DNA of 64,000 bases, taken from NCBI RefSeq assembly GCF_000237925.1, contig NC_031500.1, positions 9,445,753 through 9,509,752 on the forward strand, read 5' to 3'. The notes beneath the pieces are model-generated. The model did no database searches and was not told the DNA's origin. It saw only the letters and a program-made list of their open reading frames with translations. The DNA comes from Schistosoma mansoni. Its lineage: Eukaryota > Platyhelminthes > Trematoda > Strigeidida > Schistosomatidae. How positions within the stretch are numbered: the first letter of the stretch is position 1; each line of letters opens with the position of its first letter. This document shows, one piece after another, positions 36,043 through 48,657 of the stretch. Position numbers and translations under genes: made by a program.

Positions 36043-36775
36043 TTCGACTGTTTATTTATTTATTTATTTAAACACATACATATTGGTACAAAAGGGCACC
36101 AGATACATATGCGCCACACAAGATACATATGCGACACATTAAACAGAGTTTCCACCATGGGCGAGCTACTGGAAAGGAAGGATACACAATTTGAGAATAA
36201 AGGGAGTGAAAAAGCGACGTTGTAAATAATAGTAATAATAATAATAATGGTAATAATAATGATAATGTAAATTGTCTTTCTTCTATTAGAAACGAGAGCA
36301 CTGTAGTTAGTGTAGTGCGTCATTTCATGTCATTTGTGTGTGGGCTGTAATACTACCCAGGTGCCCAAACCAAAGCAGGCGGTTTTCTTAGGGGGCCACA
36401 CCGCGAGCCTTTGACCTAAAGGTCTGATCCACAAGGCAGTGGAGCATCGTGAGGAGATGCAGTCCCATGGTAGCCGGTGACCAATGGTTGGTTCGTACGC
36501 CATTCGTTCCTTCAGGATACTGTACCATTGGTTTGGAATCAGGGTTTTCCAACTCCCCTAGGTGGACCCTCCGTGTCCACCAACCCGGTTAAAGTGCCGG
36601 ACATTCGCTTTTCGTCCTCTCACTTTCGTAAGCAACACCCCCGCCACGAGAAGGCATTGAGTAGGACTTCCCTGTCAGAGGCTATATATTCGCGTGGCCA
36701 TGTGAGAGCATTTCGAGAGGGAGAGCGGACTCTCTCCACTCTCGCTCGTACCAGGGCATTTGGGGGCAATTTGGG
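36043..36775 (-). mobile_element. LINE-like insertion with (TTTA)n end, absent from sister block
   Basis: The sister block runs straight from about 53440 to 53450 across this site. The insert starts TTTATTTATTTATTTAAACACA (a (TAAA)n tail on the minus strand) and ends in GC-rich sequence (GGGTTGGTGGACACGG type on minus). Composition differs sharply from neighbours. I take it as an internally deleted non-LTR element, perhaps CR1/SR3-like; the open frame on the plus strand (36477-36806) is not a recognised protein. Confidence 0.6.
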
Positions 36776-37011
36776 GGTAAAATTTATTCCAAGTTGGAAT
36801 GATTGAAACTTCCATAGTTTGCATGAATACTCACTTCGATTTGGATCATATTACAAATTTATTCAAAATTGAGTTAGTCTTCGTAGACGCTTCCCCCTTC
36901 TGTTGAGACATTCGAGTACTGTGCAAAAAATTTTCAAGAATTAAAACAGTTCCTTAGTGTTTCATTGATTAATAACAATTTGCAGTTTGAAAAGTCAATT
37001 ACACGTTTCGT

Positions 37012-37240
37012 GTAGTCATGAATCGTTTGAAGTTAGACATTAACACCGTTTGATTACACCTCTGTGGTCTATAGATTAAACGTTCGCGTGCGATACCTAA
37101 GCTCCTGAGTGTGGATCGTTCGTGAGGGATCGTTGATGTGCACTGCTCTGGAGTCACATAATAGGAAGAAACCACTGACAAACAATGCTTCCAAGTTCTC
37201 GAATGCAGTCTATCTTAGATCGACTCATCAATTTAACTAT
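37012..37240 (+). repeat. Diverged hammerhead/tRNA-like SINE
   Basis: TTGAAGTTAGACATTAACACC start, tRNA-like GGTCTATAGATTAAACG, then GCACTGCTCTGGAGTCACATAATAGG. The core is decayed (CTCTGGAG). Sister copy at 53686-53880. Confidence 0.7.
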
Positions 37241-37777
37241 TACAGTACTACAATCTGCACAAATCAACATTCTGATGAACTTATTTCACTTGAAATATTG
37301 CTGTGTGGCATATATACATATTCAGAGTATAATAAGGTGGAATTGATAAGGTTTGACATATTACATGTTGATCATCTATATTAGATATTGATTACTTTTC
37401 ACCTGTTCTACAAGGGATATATGAATTCAAGAATTTTTCTTATTCAAAGGCATATATGGCACAGATCAAATTTCCATCTCTTTATGAATTATTGAATAAG
37501 CATGAGAATATTCTTTGACTTAGGGTGACTTTTGTTCATCATAATGATTGTTCAGAGTAAAATTTGTTTTAGTTTCCTGAGTGATTAATGTTTGACTCAT
37601 TATAACATTAATTGATAGGAGTGTAATGCTTTGTTTCGAAATACAATATTCTTGTATTCAACTAACATGGACTGCGTTTGTCGTCGTGTTTTTGGCATTA
37701 AGAAATCTACACTTATCGACAGATAGATGGATAGATAGAAAGATAGATAGATAGATAGAAAGATAGATAATTGAGAT

Positions 37778-38219
37778 ATTGACAAGAAATACTCTCGACC
37801 AGATCACTCAATCAGTCAACCGAATGTCAGTCACTTGCCGCATATTATCTTGTGTTCCGATTGAAATTCTCTATACACAGACATTGAATGAGTTGTGTGA
37901 ACCTATTTAAAAATAACCACATTAAATCTAATGTCTGTCTTATGTGATCCAGTGAGTCCTTTCATACGACCGATTATTGACATTTGTCAATGACATCAAT
38001 CAACCGATCACATTGCTTGTTAATTTGTCTAACGGAATTTCAGAACATTGAGTTTAATTACAGTTGATGACCTTGATATCTATCTATCTATCTATCTATC
38101 TATCTGTCTATCATGATGTACTATCACAGATTGACATCACAATTTCCTCACCTCTAGATTATGTAGTTGGTGTAATTTCATCAATCATTCTATTGTTCTC
38201 TTAACGAGATCAGAATTTC
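37778..38219 (+). repeat. VAL upstream block U, copy 3
   Basis: Near-identical to 26323-26763, but no VAL exon lies nearby. Confidence 0.85.
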
Positions 38220-38550
38220 GTAATTTTGTTATGTGATATCATAAGACGAAACAACTATTCAACACTCCACACTTTGAATCGTAATGATATCAATCTAGAG
38301 TGAATTCAAACAAATGCTTTTTCATTATCAATCAAGGTGACAATGAATAGTATTGACGAAAGATAAAGTTAGAACAATATAAATTGCTTAAATATATAAA
38401 CAACAAACTTTTCTACCTAAAGGAATTTACGATATGAAACTATCAAAGTGTAAAGGATGTTCAAATTTGTCGCTTTTATTTACCTCATTACACAGATGAT
38501 TACCTTCATATTGAAACTAAAGTTTCCTAAAATCAAACAGATTAACATAT

Positions 38551-38630
38551 TCACTTAGTATTGTTGACGAGTCTCAAATAGGATGAAACGCGCGTCCCGG
38601 ATTCCACTGACTACCCACTATCCATAAAGA
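38551..38630 (+). repeat. Sm-alpha hammerhead remnant
   Basis: TTGACGAGTCTCAAATAGGATGAAACGCGCGTCCCGGATTCC. The first core base is T, and the upstream helix I strand is replaced by the inverse of the Sm-alpha 3' end (TTCACTTAGTATTGT). Not active by sequence. Copies lie at 54711-54751 (cut by N) and 63407-63480 (inverted). Confidence 0.75.
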
Positions 38631-38861
38631 TTTAGATAAATTTAAACAAATTAATATAAACATAACCAACACATGATAACTGATATTAGGTATATAATAA
38701 AATGTTAGAATGAGAACTTTATTGAACTGTTCTTAAACTGTTTTTTTAATATTAGAATTTATATCCATTTGGAGACTGAGCGAACTCTGTGGCATCAACC
38801 AACACACTGAGTGGTTGTAGTGACAGGGAGTGTGGATTTGGGAGATGAGAATAGAGTGTGG

Positions 38862-38942
38862 AAAATATGGAACGCTTCACGATTTTGCGTGTCATCCTTG
38901 CTCAGGGGTCATGCTAATCTACTCTGTATCGTTCCAATTTTA
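38862..38942 (-). pseudogene. U6 snRNA-like pseudogene, copy 1
   Basis: On the minus strand: TAAAATTGGAACGATACAGAG, ATTAGCATGACCCCTGAGCA, AGGATGACACGCAAAATCG and AAGCGTTCCATATTTT, which is the body and 3' end of U6 spliceosomal RNA. The 5' stem-loop (first about 24 nt, GTGCTnGCTTCGGCAGCAC type) is missing, and the ACAGAGA box reads ACAGAGT. These make a working U6 unlikely. Probably a 5'-truncated retrocopy. Confidence 0.8.
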
Positions 38943-40009
38943 CCATGAGCTCTTAGTTTTGAAGGTATTTCAAATATCTTTTTAACTCTGTCAAGATATC
39001 GGTATTGTTATTGGCTAGTTAATTACACAATAGTGAATTGTATCATAGAATTGTATCATGTATTAATTACATTTTTTTATAGTATGAAATGTACTCATTA
39101 TGTAGATCATATGATAAAGTGCCTTGATATTGTACACATTCAAATCTATGAAAATGACAATCAAGATTATTAGTGAATATGCCTAAAACTTGTTATTATT
39201 ATATCACCTGTCTAATGTCCTTTAGATTCATGTATCGTGGTATTGCTTTTCACCTTTTCATCCCTTTGATCTACAATATGTTAAATGACTTCTCAACCTT
39301 TTCCCTCCAGTCTATCTAATGAATTCATGAGAAACTCAAAGTATATTGATTAGGTTATAAATCTAAACACAAAATCTATCTTGCTTTGAACTGATGCATC
39401 TTCCATCAATATTGTTTATATATTAAGGTAATCTTTATCTAAGATCATCGTTTTGATGACTAATGTATAGTGAAAATGTTCTTCATATATCCTTAGTGGT
39501 AGATGATATGTACTGAAGTTAATCGTGAATTGAAATAATAAACTTGTATTGTAATAGGTGATATCAGCAGTCACAAAATGGCGGAGAAGATATGAGACCA
39601 CAACACATAATGTTCGCTGAGAACTTCACATCAGAAGAGAACACGGGATGGAAGCCTAGATTCTATTATTTTCGAAAATTAAAATTCGCGGGCCATGTAC
39701 AAAAAGAGAAGCTAGTTTACAAAATAGTCTTATGAGTCATCGTGTAAGTTCAGTGCATTCAGGGCTTGCTCGTCTTCTTCCGAAGCGTTTATCCTTGGTC
39801 ACTGTGCAATAGAAAGAAAACACAATTTGTTAACAACATCATACATGATGATTTGGACACCGTTACAATATGAGTGAAATTACAAAACACTTTTTGTTCG
39901 TATTGTCGAATCGACTTCACCTAATTGGTGTACATGTACAAAGTATAATAAAATAGTTTATAAATTATATAAACATAGTTTGATACAAGTTATCATATTG
40001 AATAGATTT

Positions 40010-40515
40010 CTACAATTGAATAACATCCAGAACTCAAAGCAGCTGTCTGTCAGCCAACAACGAAGTCAGAGTTTTCATTACAAACATCAGGCTATTTCTA
40101 TTAGACAGGGCTGTAACTTGGAGAATTACCACAACTGTCATCAAAGAGTACAGTTAATTATAAACAGATATCTACGCAACACACTGCCTATTCATTGGAC
40201 AGACACAATAAGCAACAACCTACTATATCCGAGAACAGACCAGGATCCAGCGGAACAGGAATTTAGAGGAAAACGCTGATGAATGTCAGGATACACATAG
40301 TGGAAATCATCAGACTGTACCGTGAAGCAAGCGCTAACTTGGAAGCCTGATGGTAAAAATAAAGGAACCAAACACAAGAGCACATGGTGTTGGGAATCAG
40401 AGGCAGTCATCAAACGAACTGATAGCATATGGTAACAGTTGCGAGGAAAATTCCAAGGACAAATTGGCTAGATATTTCGTAGTCGTCAATTCATGCTCCA
40501 CGTGAGATAACAGGT
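40010..40515 (+). mobile_element. Decayed RTE LINE 3' end
   Basis: The open stretch contains FLQLNNIQNSKQLS, LRNTLPIHWTDTISNNLL and RTDQDPAEQEF, which follow FLQLKNIWNSKQLS and the [16 protein letters not shown] region of the RTE protein. RQALTWNPEG- and [14 protein letters not shown] codons follow in other frames. The TAAG tail is worn. Sister copies: 56067-56465 and 61505-62025. Confidence 0.75.
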
Positions 40516-40529
40516 GAAATAATAATAAA

Positions 40530-40705
40530 CTGAACATAATTTGGGAACAGTAAATCGTACAGTAATAATTCATAGATCAAAATGAAGCTTATGATAAGAT
40601 GAATATAGATATGTATAATCTAATTGCTCAATAGATAGACAATAAGAATATATATAGAATAATCGTCCATTAATAGGTCCCGAAAGTTACCTGTATTTAT
40701 TTTTT
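40530..40705 (-). mobile_element. LTR fossil fragment, same family as 20993-21481
   Basis: A strongly diverged minus-strand piece, with GGGAACAGTAAATCGTACAG and GAAGCTTATGATAAGA. Broken and old. The inverted sister arm has unrelated sequence here. Confidence 0.45.
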
Positions 40706-40999
40706 CACTCGCATATAAAAATACGGTCTTCATAGCAGCCATGGTACCTTGATACAACGAAGGAGTAATCCATGTTAGGTGCTGAACGAAAGATATGACT
40801 TTGAATTTAGTTGTTGGTCGCACCATTCACGTCCAACTTCACTACGTCTACAATCATTTGACATAGATCATCTACGTTGGTGATCTACAACCTCTACTTG
40901 TTTCATTTATGTGAGTATCCTTCCATCCTCCCATTAATCCTACTGGAACAATTGTATTTTCATGCTAATTATATGCAGAAAAATGAAGATCAAATTCTC

Positions 41000-42229
41000 A
41001 ATTCAATAGACAACCTACGAATAGTCTTCAGATTATATTTTCACAATGTTAGACACAATTTATTAGTGTTACTACAACTAACTAGTTGAGCATCCCATGT
41101 TTGAGAATCAGCAATTATCAAATTGAATTAAGCTACTTTTGTTTTGTCAACTTGATACACTTTACACTAACCATTTTGAATCAAAACTATTCTATTGGAT
41201 AATGAAAAGTATTACCCATACTTGAACTCCATGAAAATTTACGGATTCCTTTGGTAACAATGGTTCGGTCGTATACATGTTAAAATCAGTATTTGGTAAA
41301 TGAAACACAGCTACGTTTGAAATCGGGAATGTATCAGATGCGGTTAATGTCACTATTCATTCTATATAACATGTAGTCTTCCAATTGCATGTAAAACACC
41401 AATGAAACACATGAATGGTTCACTACTGAAACTTTTCAATTGTGCTGTCACGTACTTGAAATCAGAATAGTTCTAATAAAATATTAACGTTCTATAGGTG
41501 GTTCGAAGAAGTACATCGATGGCAAATTAGTTTACAAACGGGAATTCAATCAGATTCTCCACAAATTAGTTTAACATGTTTTTTGTTCTACTATCAATAC
41601 TTCATAAAACGAAACTATTTACTGTAAATAGAAAGTAATTCAATCAAATACCCTCTCGAACAATGCTAATCAATCCTCTTCGAAACGTTATCCAGATGGT
41701 TGCAAAAGAGTTCTTAATAATAATATGGATTCATTATTACGATTCATTGTGTAAACGTGTCCAAACAGCAAATTGAAATTAGTTATTGCAAGCAAACAAT
41801 AAATAATCTTCTTTATTCAGAAATGATTTGTGATGAGTACATATCAGTAGTAGCTGATATGCATTTGACAGATGGTTGATTGGCATTGACGTGCACGTTT
41901 CTGTGCCCAAATTATTTTGTGTCACTGACGTTTTGATTCTTGATCATAGATACACCAGAGAATCGATATGGTGTTGATAACAGCTCCGACTGCTACTATA
42001 CAGAGTATACTAATAACTTGAAGTAGCTGGCCCTATGTCTAGCCCACATGGGTTGTTCTAGATTCTGGAAAATCCAATCTATTCATTTTTATTTCCTACT
42101 TTGAACTTGTCAATTATTCGCCAGGCCTCGCCTCACTTCGCCTTTCGCAGTTTCGCCTTAGTTTGCTTAGTCCGCATCGTCTCAATTCGATTTGACAATG
42201 AATATTGAGTAACGCCTAACTAAAGTGAG
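41000..42229. other. No gene recognised
   Basis: AT-rich; the same sequence is mirrored in the right arm (59320-60570) with few changes. Short open frames are not supported. Confidence 0.45.
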
Positions 42230-42510
42230 TTTACTAACACTCCATCTCCAACCCGGTTCGCTTCGCTCTCTCCTCTTCGTTTCGCTTCTCTGATTGTCTG
42301 CTCCGACCAACGTTTGTATGAAATGTACGTACTCAAACGTCCATTCTCCTATTTGACATTATTTATTTCTGTTATTCACTAACGCCAGTTAAGTCGATAA
42401 TTATATACGAGGATTGACGATATGTGTAAGTCGACAACGATGATCACATGATCAAATTGGACTCAGATATTGCAGGACCACTCAAACTTCCGTGATGTAA
42501 CTGCGCCCAC
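42230..42510 (-). mobile_element. LTR fossil, same family as the 28380 element
   Basis: Minus-strand match to the LTR at 28380-28640: CGTATATAATTAT, GGAGAATGGACGTTTGAG, CAGACAATCAGAG and AGAGAGCGAAGCGA. Solo LTR piece, broken. Mirrored at 58970-59280. Confidence 0.6.
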
Positions 42511-43106
42511 TGTCAAGATCTACTAATACCAAAATGGACGACTTCATTAATCAAACCAATCACTCAATCTTTCGAGATATCTTCCAGTAGTGACGTACTC
42601 TACTCCAGAATGAGAACTATTTAAAAATCTACCGAGCATTTCCCACTAACATGACCTACCATATATCATAGTAACATAAAACATTGTCTGTTCAACTTTC
42701 AAGATTTCAACGAGTTTTACATAAGTCTCTTTAAAATATCTGATTGTCCGCCAGTGTATAATGCTTGGTAAATAGGTACAGCCGAGTACTATGGAAATAT
42801 GAAGCAAAAAATTACTCTGTTGCCTTGAACTGTCTTTCTTAACTACATAAATTAGGTTGAACGAATGCAGTGGGAAAGTAGGATATAAATCTCAATATTT
42901 ATATCATCATCATTTTAACTTGACTACTGAAAACATGTCGTTTACATTGGGAACGCTAGTATTGAAGACAAGTCAGTTATTGAGAACAATTTTCACCCAT
43001 AATTACATTCATCATAGGCATTTTTAGAAAAATTATCAGACAAGTAACTACTTCTGCTCCCTTAATTGTTCCATTAAAAAAATTAACTGAAGATCGGCTT
43101 CAACAA

Positions 43107-43845
43107 AAAAGTGGCAATTTATTACAGATTACTGATTGAGGTTCTTAGTAATCAATCTAATCCTTTACACTGCAGTCCAATCTTGCTGTAGGGAACATGA
43201 TGTTAAAGCGGTGAATATGTCTAGTTTTCTACATATTGATATACATCAGAGATGAAACTCATTTTAAATATTTGCATTTCGTATCATTTTTATGTTATTT
43301 GGATAGCGCAAACTTGCCAAACGAATTTATCTTTATTAAGTGGAGAGTATTGAGGACGAATTTAATAAAATGTTACACAACAACTGAAGATTTATAGACA
43401 TAAGACAAAGCATGTAGAAAGTAGGAGTAATGAAGAACCAGTTAAGTGCAACTTAAGTATCACAGATACATTTCACAAGTTCAATAATGAAACTTTAGCC
43501 ACTTGTTTCAAATAGCCTGCAAAGTTGAAAGATGCAATGAAATATCTAGTTATGAGTAATTGTTGACGAATTTATGTAACTCAAGGATTCGAACAACACT
43601 ACATTAGATTCGATTACAGTAAGATTTTGTATGGATACCAGCCTATGGAACAAACTATAAAAATCCTCACAATCAAGGAAACAATGTCTGTGAATATTTA
43701 CAGTAAAATAATAGATCTCAGTCCATGTTGTGAAACCTCAGACAAAACAACTTCCACCGTACACACTATAATATTCAACATCATGTACTAGCGAGTGACT
43801 GAATTTGAAAAGTAATTCGCGGAATTCAAGCGAATAGTCGAGACC
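43107..43845. other. Segment present only in the left arm
   Basis: The right arm joins its flanks directly (near 58380-58395). I see no terminal repeats or protein that would show whether it is an insertion here or a deletion there. Confidence 0.6.
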
Positions 43846-44359
43846 ATGTTGATTGTAAGATAAACATCACCACTGAGAATAGAAAATAATCGTGCAATAT
43901 TGCGAAATCACTGAATTTGGGAATGTAAATTATCTCATCATAAAATAGGGATTTGAAGGTTAATTACTCATTATGAGGTGAAGGTTCAATCCATGATTGC
44001 TTCGTTGAGGCATATTGTTAAGGAAACCCATACTACGATAAGACATCTAGAACGATGTAATATAATAACACCACTGAACTTAAACAATCGTTATGTATGG
44101 ATTAAGAATTCATTCATTTGAAAGCAATCAGGATAGGAAGAATTAGGTTCCGATGCAGTTATTTCCTTCATATACCTTACAAAACTGTTTTTGTAAATGG
44201 AAAATCAAGCGAGCAAGGAATCAATAAATGAAACTGTGGACAACATCTCCATTAGATCTGTTACCCTTGAACTGAATTCAAGACAAATCACAGTGTCTAA
44301 ATAATGTATAGTGGACACATATTGTGACACTCTTCATAGATATAATTAATGTAGATCAG

Positions 44360-44560
44360 TTGAATCAGTTGAAGTTAGACATTAACACCGTTGGACGCCA
44401 GCTCAGTGGTTTATCGGTTAAGGGCTTCGGGTTCGAATCTCGCGAGAGCGGGTTCGTGGATGCGAACTGCTGAGGAGTCCCATAATGGGACGTCCAGTGT
44501 TTCCAGGTTTTCCATGCTGGTCTAGCTTCAATTGACTCATGCTTTCAACTATAATGTAGA
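44360..44560 (+). repeat. Hammerhead SINE with deleted catalytic arm
   Basis: Box-like GGTTCGAATCTCGCG, then GAACTGCTGAGGAGTCCCATAATGGGACGTCCAGTG. The CTGAGGA part is intact, but GAAAC and the stem III octamer have been cleanly lost. Mirrored at 57665-57870. Confidence 0.8.
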
Positions 44561-44644
44561 ATAGTTCATTAATTTTGCTAGGCATTATTTAATAGATAAG
44601 TGCATTGTTTACCGTGTAAATATAATTGATTATATGTCGATATC

Positions 44645-47218
44645 CGCCTGTAGGTATTCTAGAATGACTGCCGGTCTCAAGTTTGTATAAAGGAGGAGGG
44701 TTAGCATGAGGTAAGCGACACGATCTCGTAGAAAACTAACTCGCTATAAAACGCTAAGCAGAGAAAATAATTCAAACCATTTAAACTCTTCCCTCCACGT
44801 TGAATGAAGAATTATGACGCCACAGGATGAAACCAGAGATTCTAAGGACGTCACGAAGCAAATGCCTCTGCTAACAATCAGAGCAACAATCAACATAGGC
44901 ACATGGAATGCCCGGACAATGTGCGAGACTCACAAGACCAGTCAAATAACAACGGAAATGAGAAGATACAAATTGGAAGTCCTCGGAATCAGTGAAACAC
45001 ATTGGACACAAGCTGGACAATAAAGGCTAGATATGGGAGAGAAGCTCCTGTACTCCGGTCACGAAGAGGAAATCGCTCCACACACTCAGAGAGTTGCTCC
45101 AATGCTGTTCAGAGAAGCACGAAATGCACTTGTAGGATGGAAATCTCACAGATCCACAATCATCAAAGCATCATTCAAAACCAAGAATGAGGGAGTCACA
45201 ATCAATGTTATCTAGTGTTATGCACCCACCAATGATAGTAACGACGACGATAAAGATCAGTTGTACTCGAGGCTTTAATCAATCATAGAGAAGTGCCGAA
45301 GAAAGGACCTCACCATCCTGATCGGAGATCTAAACGCCAAAGTCGAAGTGAACAACACAGGATATGAAGATATGATAGGATGACATGTGCTCGGAGAGAT
45401 TTGCAAATCTAGGTGCACTAAACAACTTTGTGACAGGCGGCACTATATTCACACACAAACGCATACACAAAGCTAAATTGGTATCATCGGATGACACCAT
45501 GGAGAACCAAATAGATCATATTTGTATCAACGAGAGATTCCGAAGGACAATGGAAGTTGTGAGAGGCAGAAGATGAGCTGGCATAGCTTCAGATCAACAC
45601 TTGATGGTTTCCAAGTTGAAACTGAATGTAAAGAAGCATTGGATAAGTAGGGGAACAACATTACAAAGGTTCAATATAGACTTCCTTTGACATAGTGACA
45701 AACTCAACGAATTCATGATAACTCTCAACGACAGGTTCCAATCCTTACAGGTTCTACTGGAAGATGAAGAAACTATGATGGAGGACAACTGGAAAGCGAT
45801 CAAAGAAGCATTAACTGCTGTGTATCAGGAGGTTCGGGGTCGCACCAAGCATCATCATAAGGAATGGATCTCTATGAGAACCCTGGACAAGATTGAAGGA
45901 AGAAAGAACAGAAAATAGCAATTAACAACAGTCGAACATGAGCAGAGAAAGTCAAGGCACAAGCAGAGTATACAGAAACAAACAAGCAAGTGAAGAAGAG
46001 CATTGAAGCCGACAGGCAGAAACACATGGGCGAACTAGCAAGGACGGCAGAAAACGTGGCAATTTGAAATAACTATATGATACAACGAAGAAACTCGCAG
46101 GGAGATATAGTAAACCAGAGAGACTCATCAAGAACAAGGAAGAGAAGACAATCACGGAGGTTCAAGAACAGAGAAAAAGATGAGCAGAATACTTCAAGGA
46201 ACTGCTAAATAGACCAGCCCCATTGAAACCAACGGACATCGAAGCAGCACACACAAACCGTCCTATAGATGTCACTCCACCAACGATCGAAGAAATCAAG
46301 ATGGGCATTAGACAAATCAAGAGTGGGAAAGCAGCAGGATCTGACAATATACCAGTCGAAGCACTGAAGTCCGACATTGAAGTAACTGCAAACACGCTTC
46401 ACCTTCCATTTAAGAAGATTTGTGAGGAAGAACAAGTGCCAACGGACAGGGAAGAAGGATACCTCATCAAGATACCAAAGAAAGGAGATCTGAGCAAATG
46501 TGAGAATTACAGAGGCATCACACTGTTGTCTGTACCAGGAAAAGTTTTCAACACAGTGTTGCTGAACCGGATGAAGGACATAGTAGATGCCCGACTTTGA
46601 CATCAACAGGCTGGATTCCGTAAGGATCGGTCGTGTATGGACCAGATCGCGACACTACAGATCATCGTTGAACAATCAGTTGGATGGAACTCGTCACCAT
46701 ACATCAAAATTCCTTGACTATGAGAAGGCGATTTACAGTGTGGACCAAAGAACATTATGGAAACTTCTTCGATACTATGGAGTTCATGAGAAGATTGTCA
46801 ACATTACCCGGAACACACACGCAGGACTATAGTGTAAAGTGGTGGACAGCTGACAGAAGCATTTCCAGTAAGGACTGGAGTCAGACAAGGCTGTTTTCTC
46901 TCCCCCTTCCTCTTTCTTCTGATGATTGACTGGATTATGATGATCTTGACATCTGTGGGGAAGCACGGAATACGATAGACATCTCAGAACCAGTTCGAAG
47001 ATTTGGACTTCGCAGATGACCTGGCCCTCCTATCCCACACAAACGAACAAATGCAGACGAAGATAACTAATGTAGCAGCAGCCTCTCCATCAATAGGCCT
47101 CAACATACACAAAGGAAAAAGCAAGATTCTCAAATACAACACGGTGAACGCCAAGCGAATCACACTTGATGGCGAAACTCTGGAAGATGCGGAAACTTTC
47201 GCGTACTATCAAGTAATA
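44645..47218 (+). mobile_element. Long RTE-clade LINE, nearly full ORF but broken
   Basis: The 5' leader (44645-44813) precedes ATG at 44814 with MTPQDETRD and INIGTWNARTMCET. The endonuclease domain shows ISETHWTQAGQ, CYAPTNDSNDDD, LTILIGDLNAK and NQIDHICINERF; at about 45585 the expected SDHHL reads SDQHL. The linker is followed by the RT domain, with IRQIKSGKAAGSDNIPVEAL, YLIKIPKKGDLSKCENYRGI, LDYEKAIYSVD and DFADDLALLSH (about 47000). It ends at EDAETFAY without the C-terminus or TAAG tail. About a dozen stops and frame shifts make it inactive. Confidence 0.88.
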
Positions 47219-47581
47219 AAGCGAAACACTCTCTCCTTAACAACATAAAAGAGAATAGTTATAAAAGATGATTGTTAATTATCACAAAAAGACTAAATTT
47301 GGAAATAGGAAATTCCGACACAAACTTCCAAATGACTTGTGATGTGGGTCGATATGAGTCGTACAGACTCAGTGACAATCATACGTGTATATATCGGTAA
47401 ATGTTTTACAAACTATTCTACATAGTAAAATGTCAAATATTTTTCAATCTGAATGATAGTTCTTCTGTGCTTACTCTTTATTAAGTTTTCCCTGTACTAC
47501 TTATTTGTATTCAATAGTTTGAGTTAGTTTCATTATTTGTTTTAAAGCCCTCCATGTGTAATTCGTGTTATTCGTTCATAG

Positions 47582-48172
47582 CTAAGTAAGTAATCTTGTT
47601 TACAGAAAGTGTTCGTCTTTTAAAATTATTTCTGTAGGCTAATTTGTGCAACATTACTTATTTTGGAAACTATCTCATTTTGAATGTTGTGATGAATCTA
47701 CTTCAATTAGTCAGTGATGTTTCTTCTTGTCAAAATCGAGTACCGTTTTCTGACTGCAATATATCATTAAAACTAATTAGATTATGGATTTTCTTTGGCG
47801 ATATTTTTTGATGTATTCGACATATGAATGCCTCATCATTCAAGATACATCGATAATTTGTGTTTTTGTTGCTTTATCATGACAATATCTTGTTTCCACA
47901 TATTGAAAAAATCACCCAACTGTGTCACAAGACAAGCCGTCACATGGAATCCTGATGGCCAAAGGAGAAGAGGAAGACCAAAGTACACATTACGGCGGGA
48001 AATGGAGACAGACATGAGAAGAATGAACAACAAGTGGATAGGACTAGCAGGGAAGGCCGAGGACAGTGTGGGTTAGAGAATGTTGTTTGACGGCCTATGC
48101 TCCAGCGGGAGTAACCGGCGTAAGTAACTAAGTAAGTAATCTTGTTTACAGAAAGTGTTCGTCTTTTAAAAT
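47582..48172 (+). mobile_element. Chimeric RTE insertion with 45-bp flanking repeat
   Basis: A perfect 45-bp direct repeat lies at 47582-47626 and 48128-48172. Between them are about 275 bp that are not RTE, followed from about 47903 by the RTE C-terminus ([20 protein letters not shown] ... NNKWIGLAGKAEDSVG) and GGCGTAAGTAA. The non-RTE part from 47826 recurs at 48658, again fused to RTE at the same point. Confidence 0.75.
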
Positions 48173-48507
48173 CAGGAATGCTTGCATTAACAATAAACTA
48201 TACTCCAATAATAATTCAACTGTAAAATTTGTTTTGTTAAGTCATAATTAAAATACCAATAACTACTGATTACTTAATTCCTTGTTGTGTGATATTTGAA
48301 TATTCATTGTATATTTTTCTTTTGCTTGGTTAAAGTAGAGATGCAAATGATGAACGGTAATGTAACTGAAATTATTGTATGTATCAATGGATTATACACT
48401 TGTCCACGAAATGATTGTTGAAATCCATGAAACTGTGAATACATAGGATATCTATTTACGTTGTCATTATAAAAAAAAGAATGAGAAAGTAAAATCTGAT
48501 ACTTTGA

Positions 48508-48657
48508 ATAAATTACTTACTTACTTACGTCTGTTACTCCCAATGGAGCATAGGCCGTTGACCAGCATACCCCAATCCACTCTATCGTGGATATTCCTTT
48601 CTACTGTTATCCAATTTTCCCTCATTCTTCTCGTGTCTGTCTCCATTTCTCAGAGTA
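48508..48657 (-). mobile_element. RTE LINE 3' terminus
   Basis: The minus strand has MRENWITVERNI-like codons and GCCTATGCTCCATTGGGAG, then GTAAGTAAGTAAGT. It abuts the plus-strand chimeric copy tail-to-outside, giving inverted RTE tails at both ends of 48508-48985. Confidence 0.8.

Larger units (their letters stand above)
35801..38230 (+). repeat. Duplicated flank block F, copy 1
   Basis: Parallel to 53198-54390: GAATAGTTCATGTTCATG, then the CACTGGTTGAAGAATGTTTG stretch, SINE relic, and block U. In the other copy the VAL gene copy 3 lies immediately before this block; here it is absent. This copy also has an extra LINE insertion (36043-36775). Confidence 0.8.
38230..45785. repeat. Left arm of second inverted duplication (D plus E)
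   Basis: Its reverse complement fills 56466-64000 and continues off the right edge. The D part (38230-40407) also recurs directly at 54390-56465. The arms differ by several small indels, by 40515-40735 against 60775-61505, and by about 740 bp near 43107-43845 present only here. Confidence 0.85.

Noticed and set aside
36477-36806. 109-codon Pro/Arg/Ser-rich open frame
   Set aside because: Lies inside a LINE-like insertion, antisense to its likely direction, with no known domain.
38862-38942. Functional U6 snRNA gene
   Set aside because: Lacks the 5' stem-loop and has a changed ACAGAGA box; treated as pseudogene.
41000-41800. Mirrored short open frames at 40877-41089 and 60406-60618
   Set aside because: Conserved only because the DNA was duplicated recently; no domain and no extra protein-level constraint visible.
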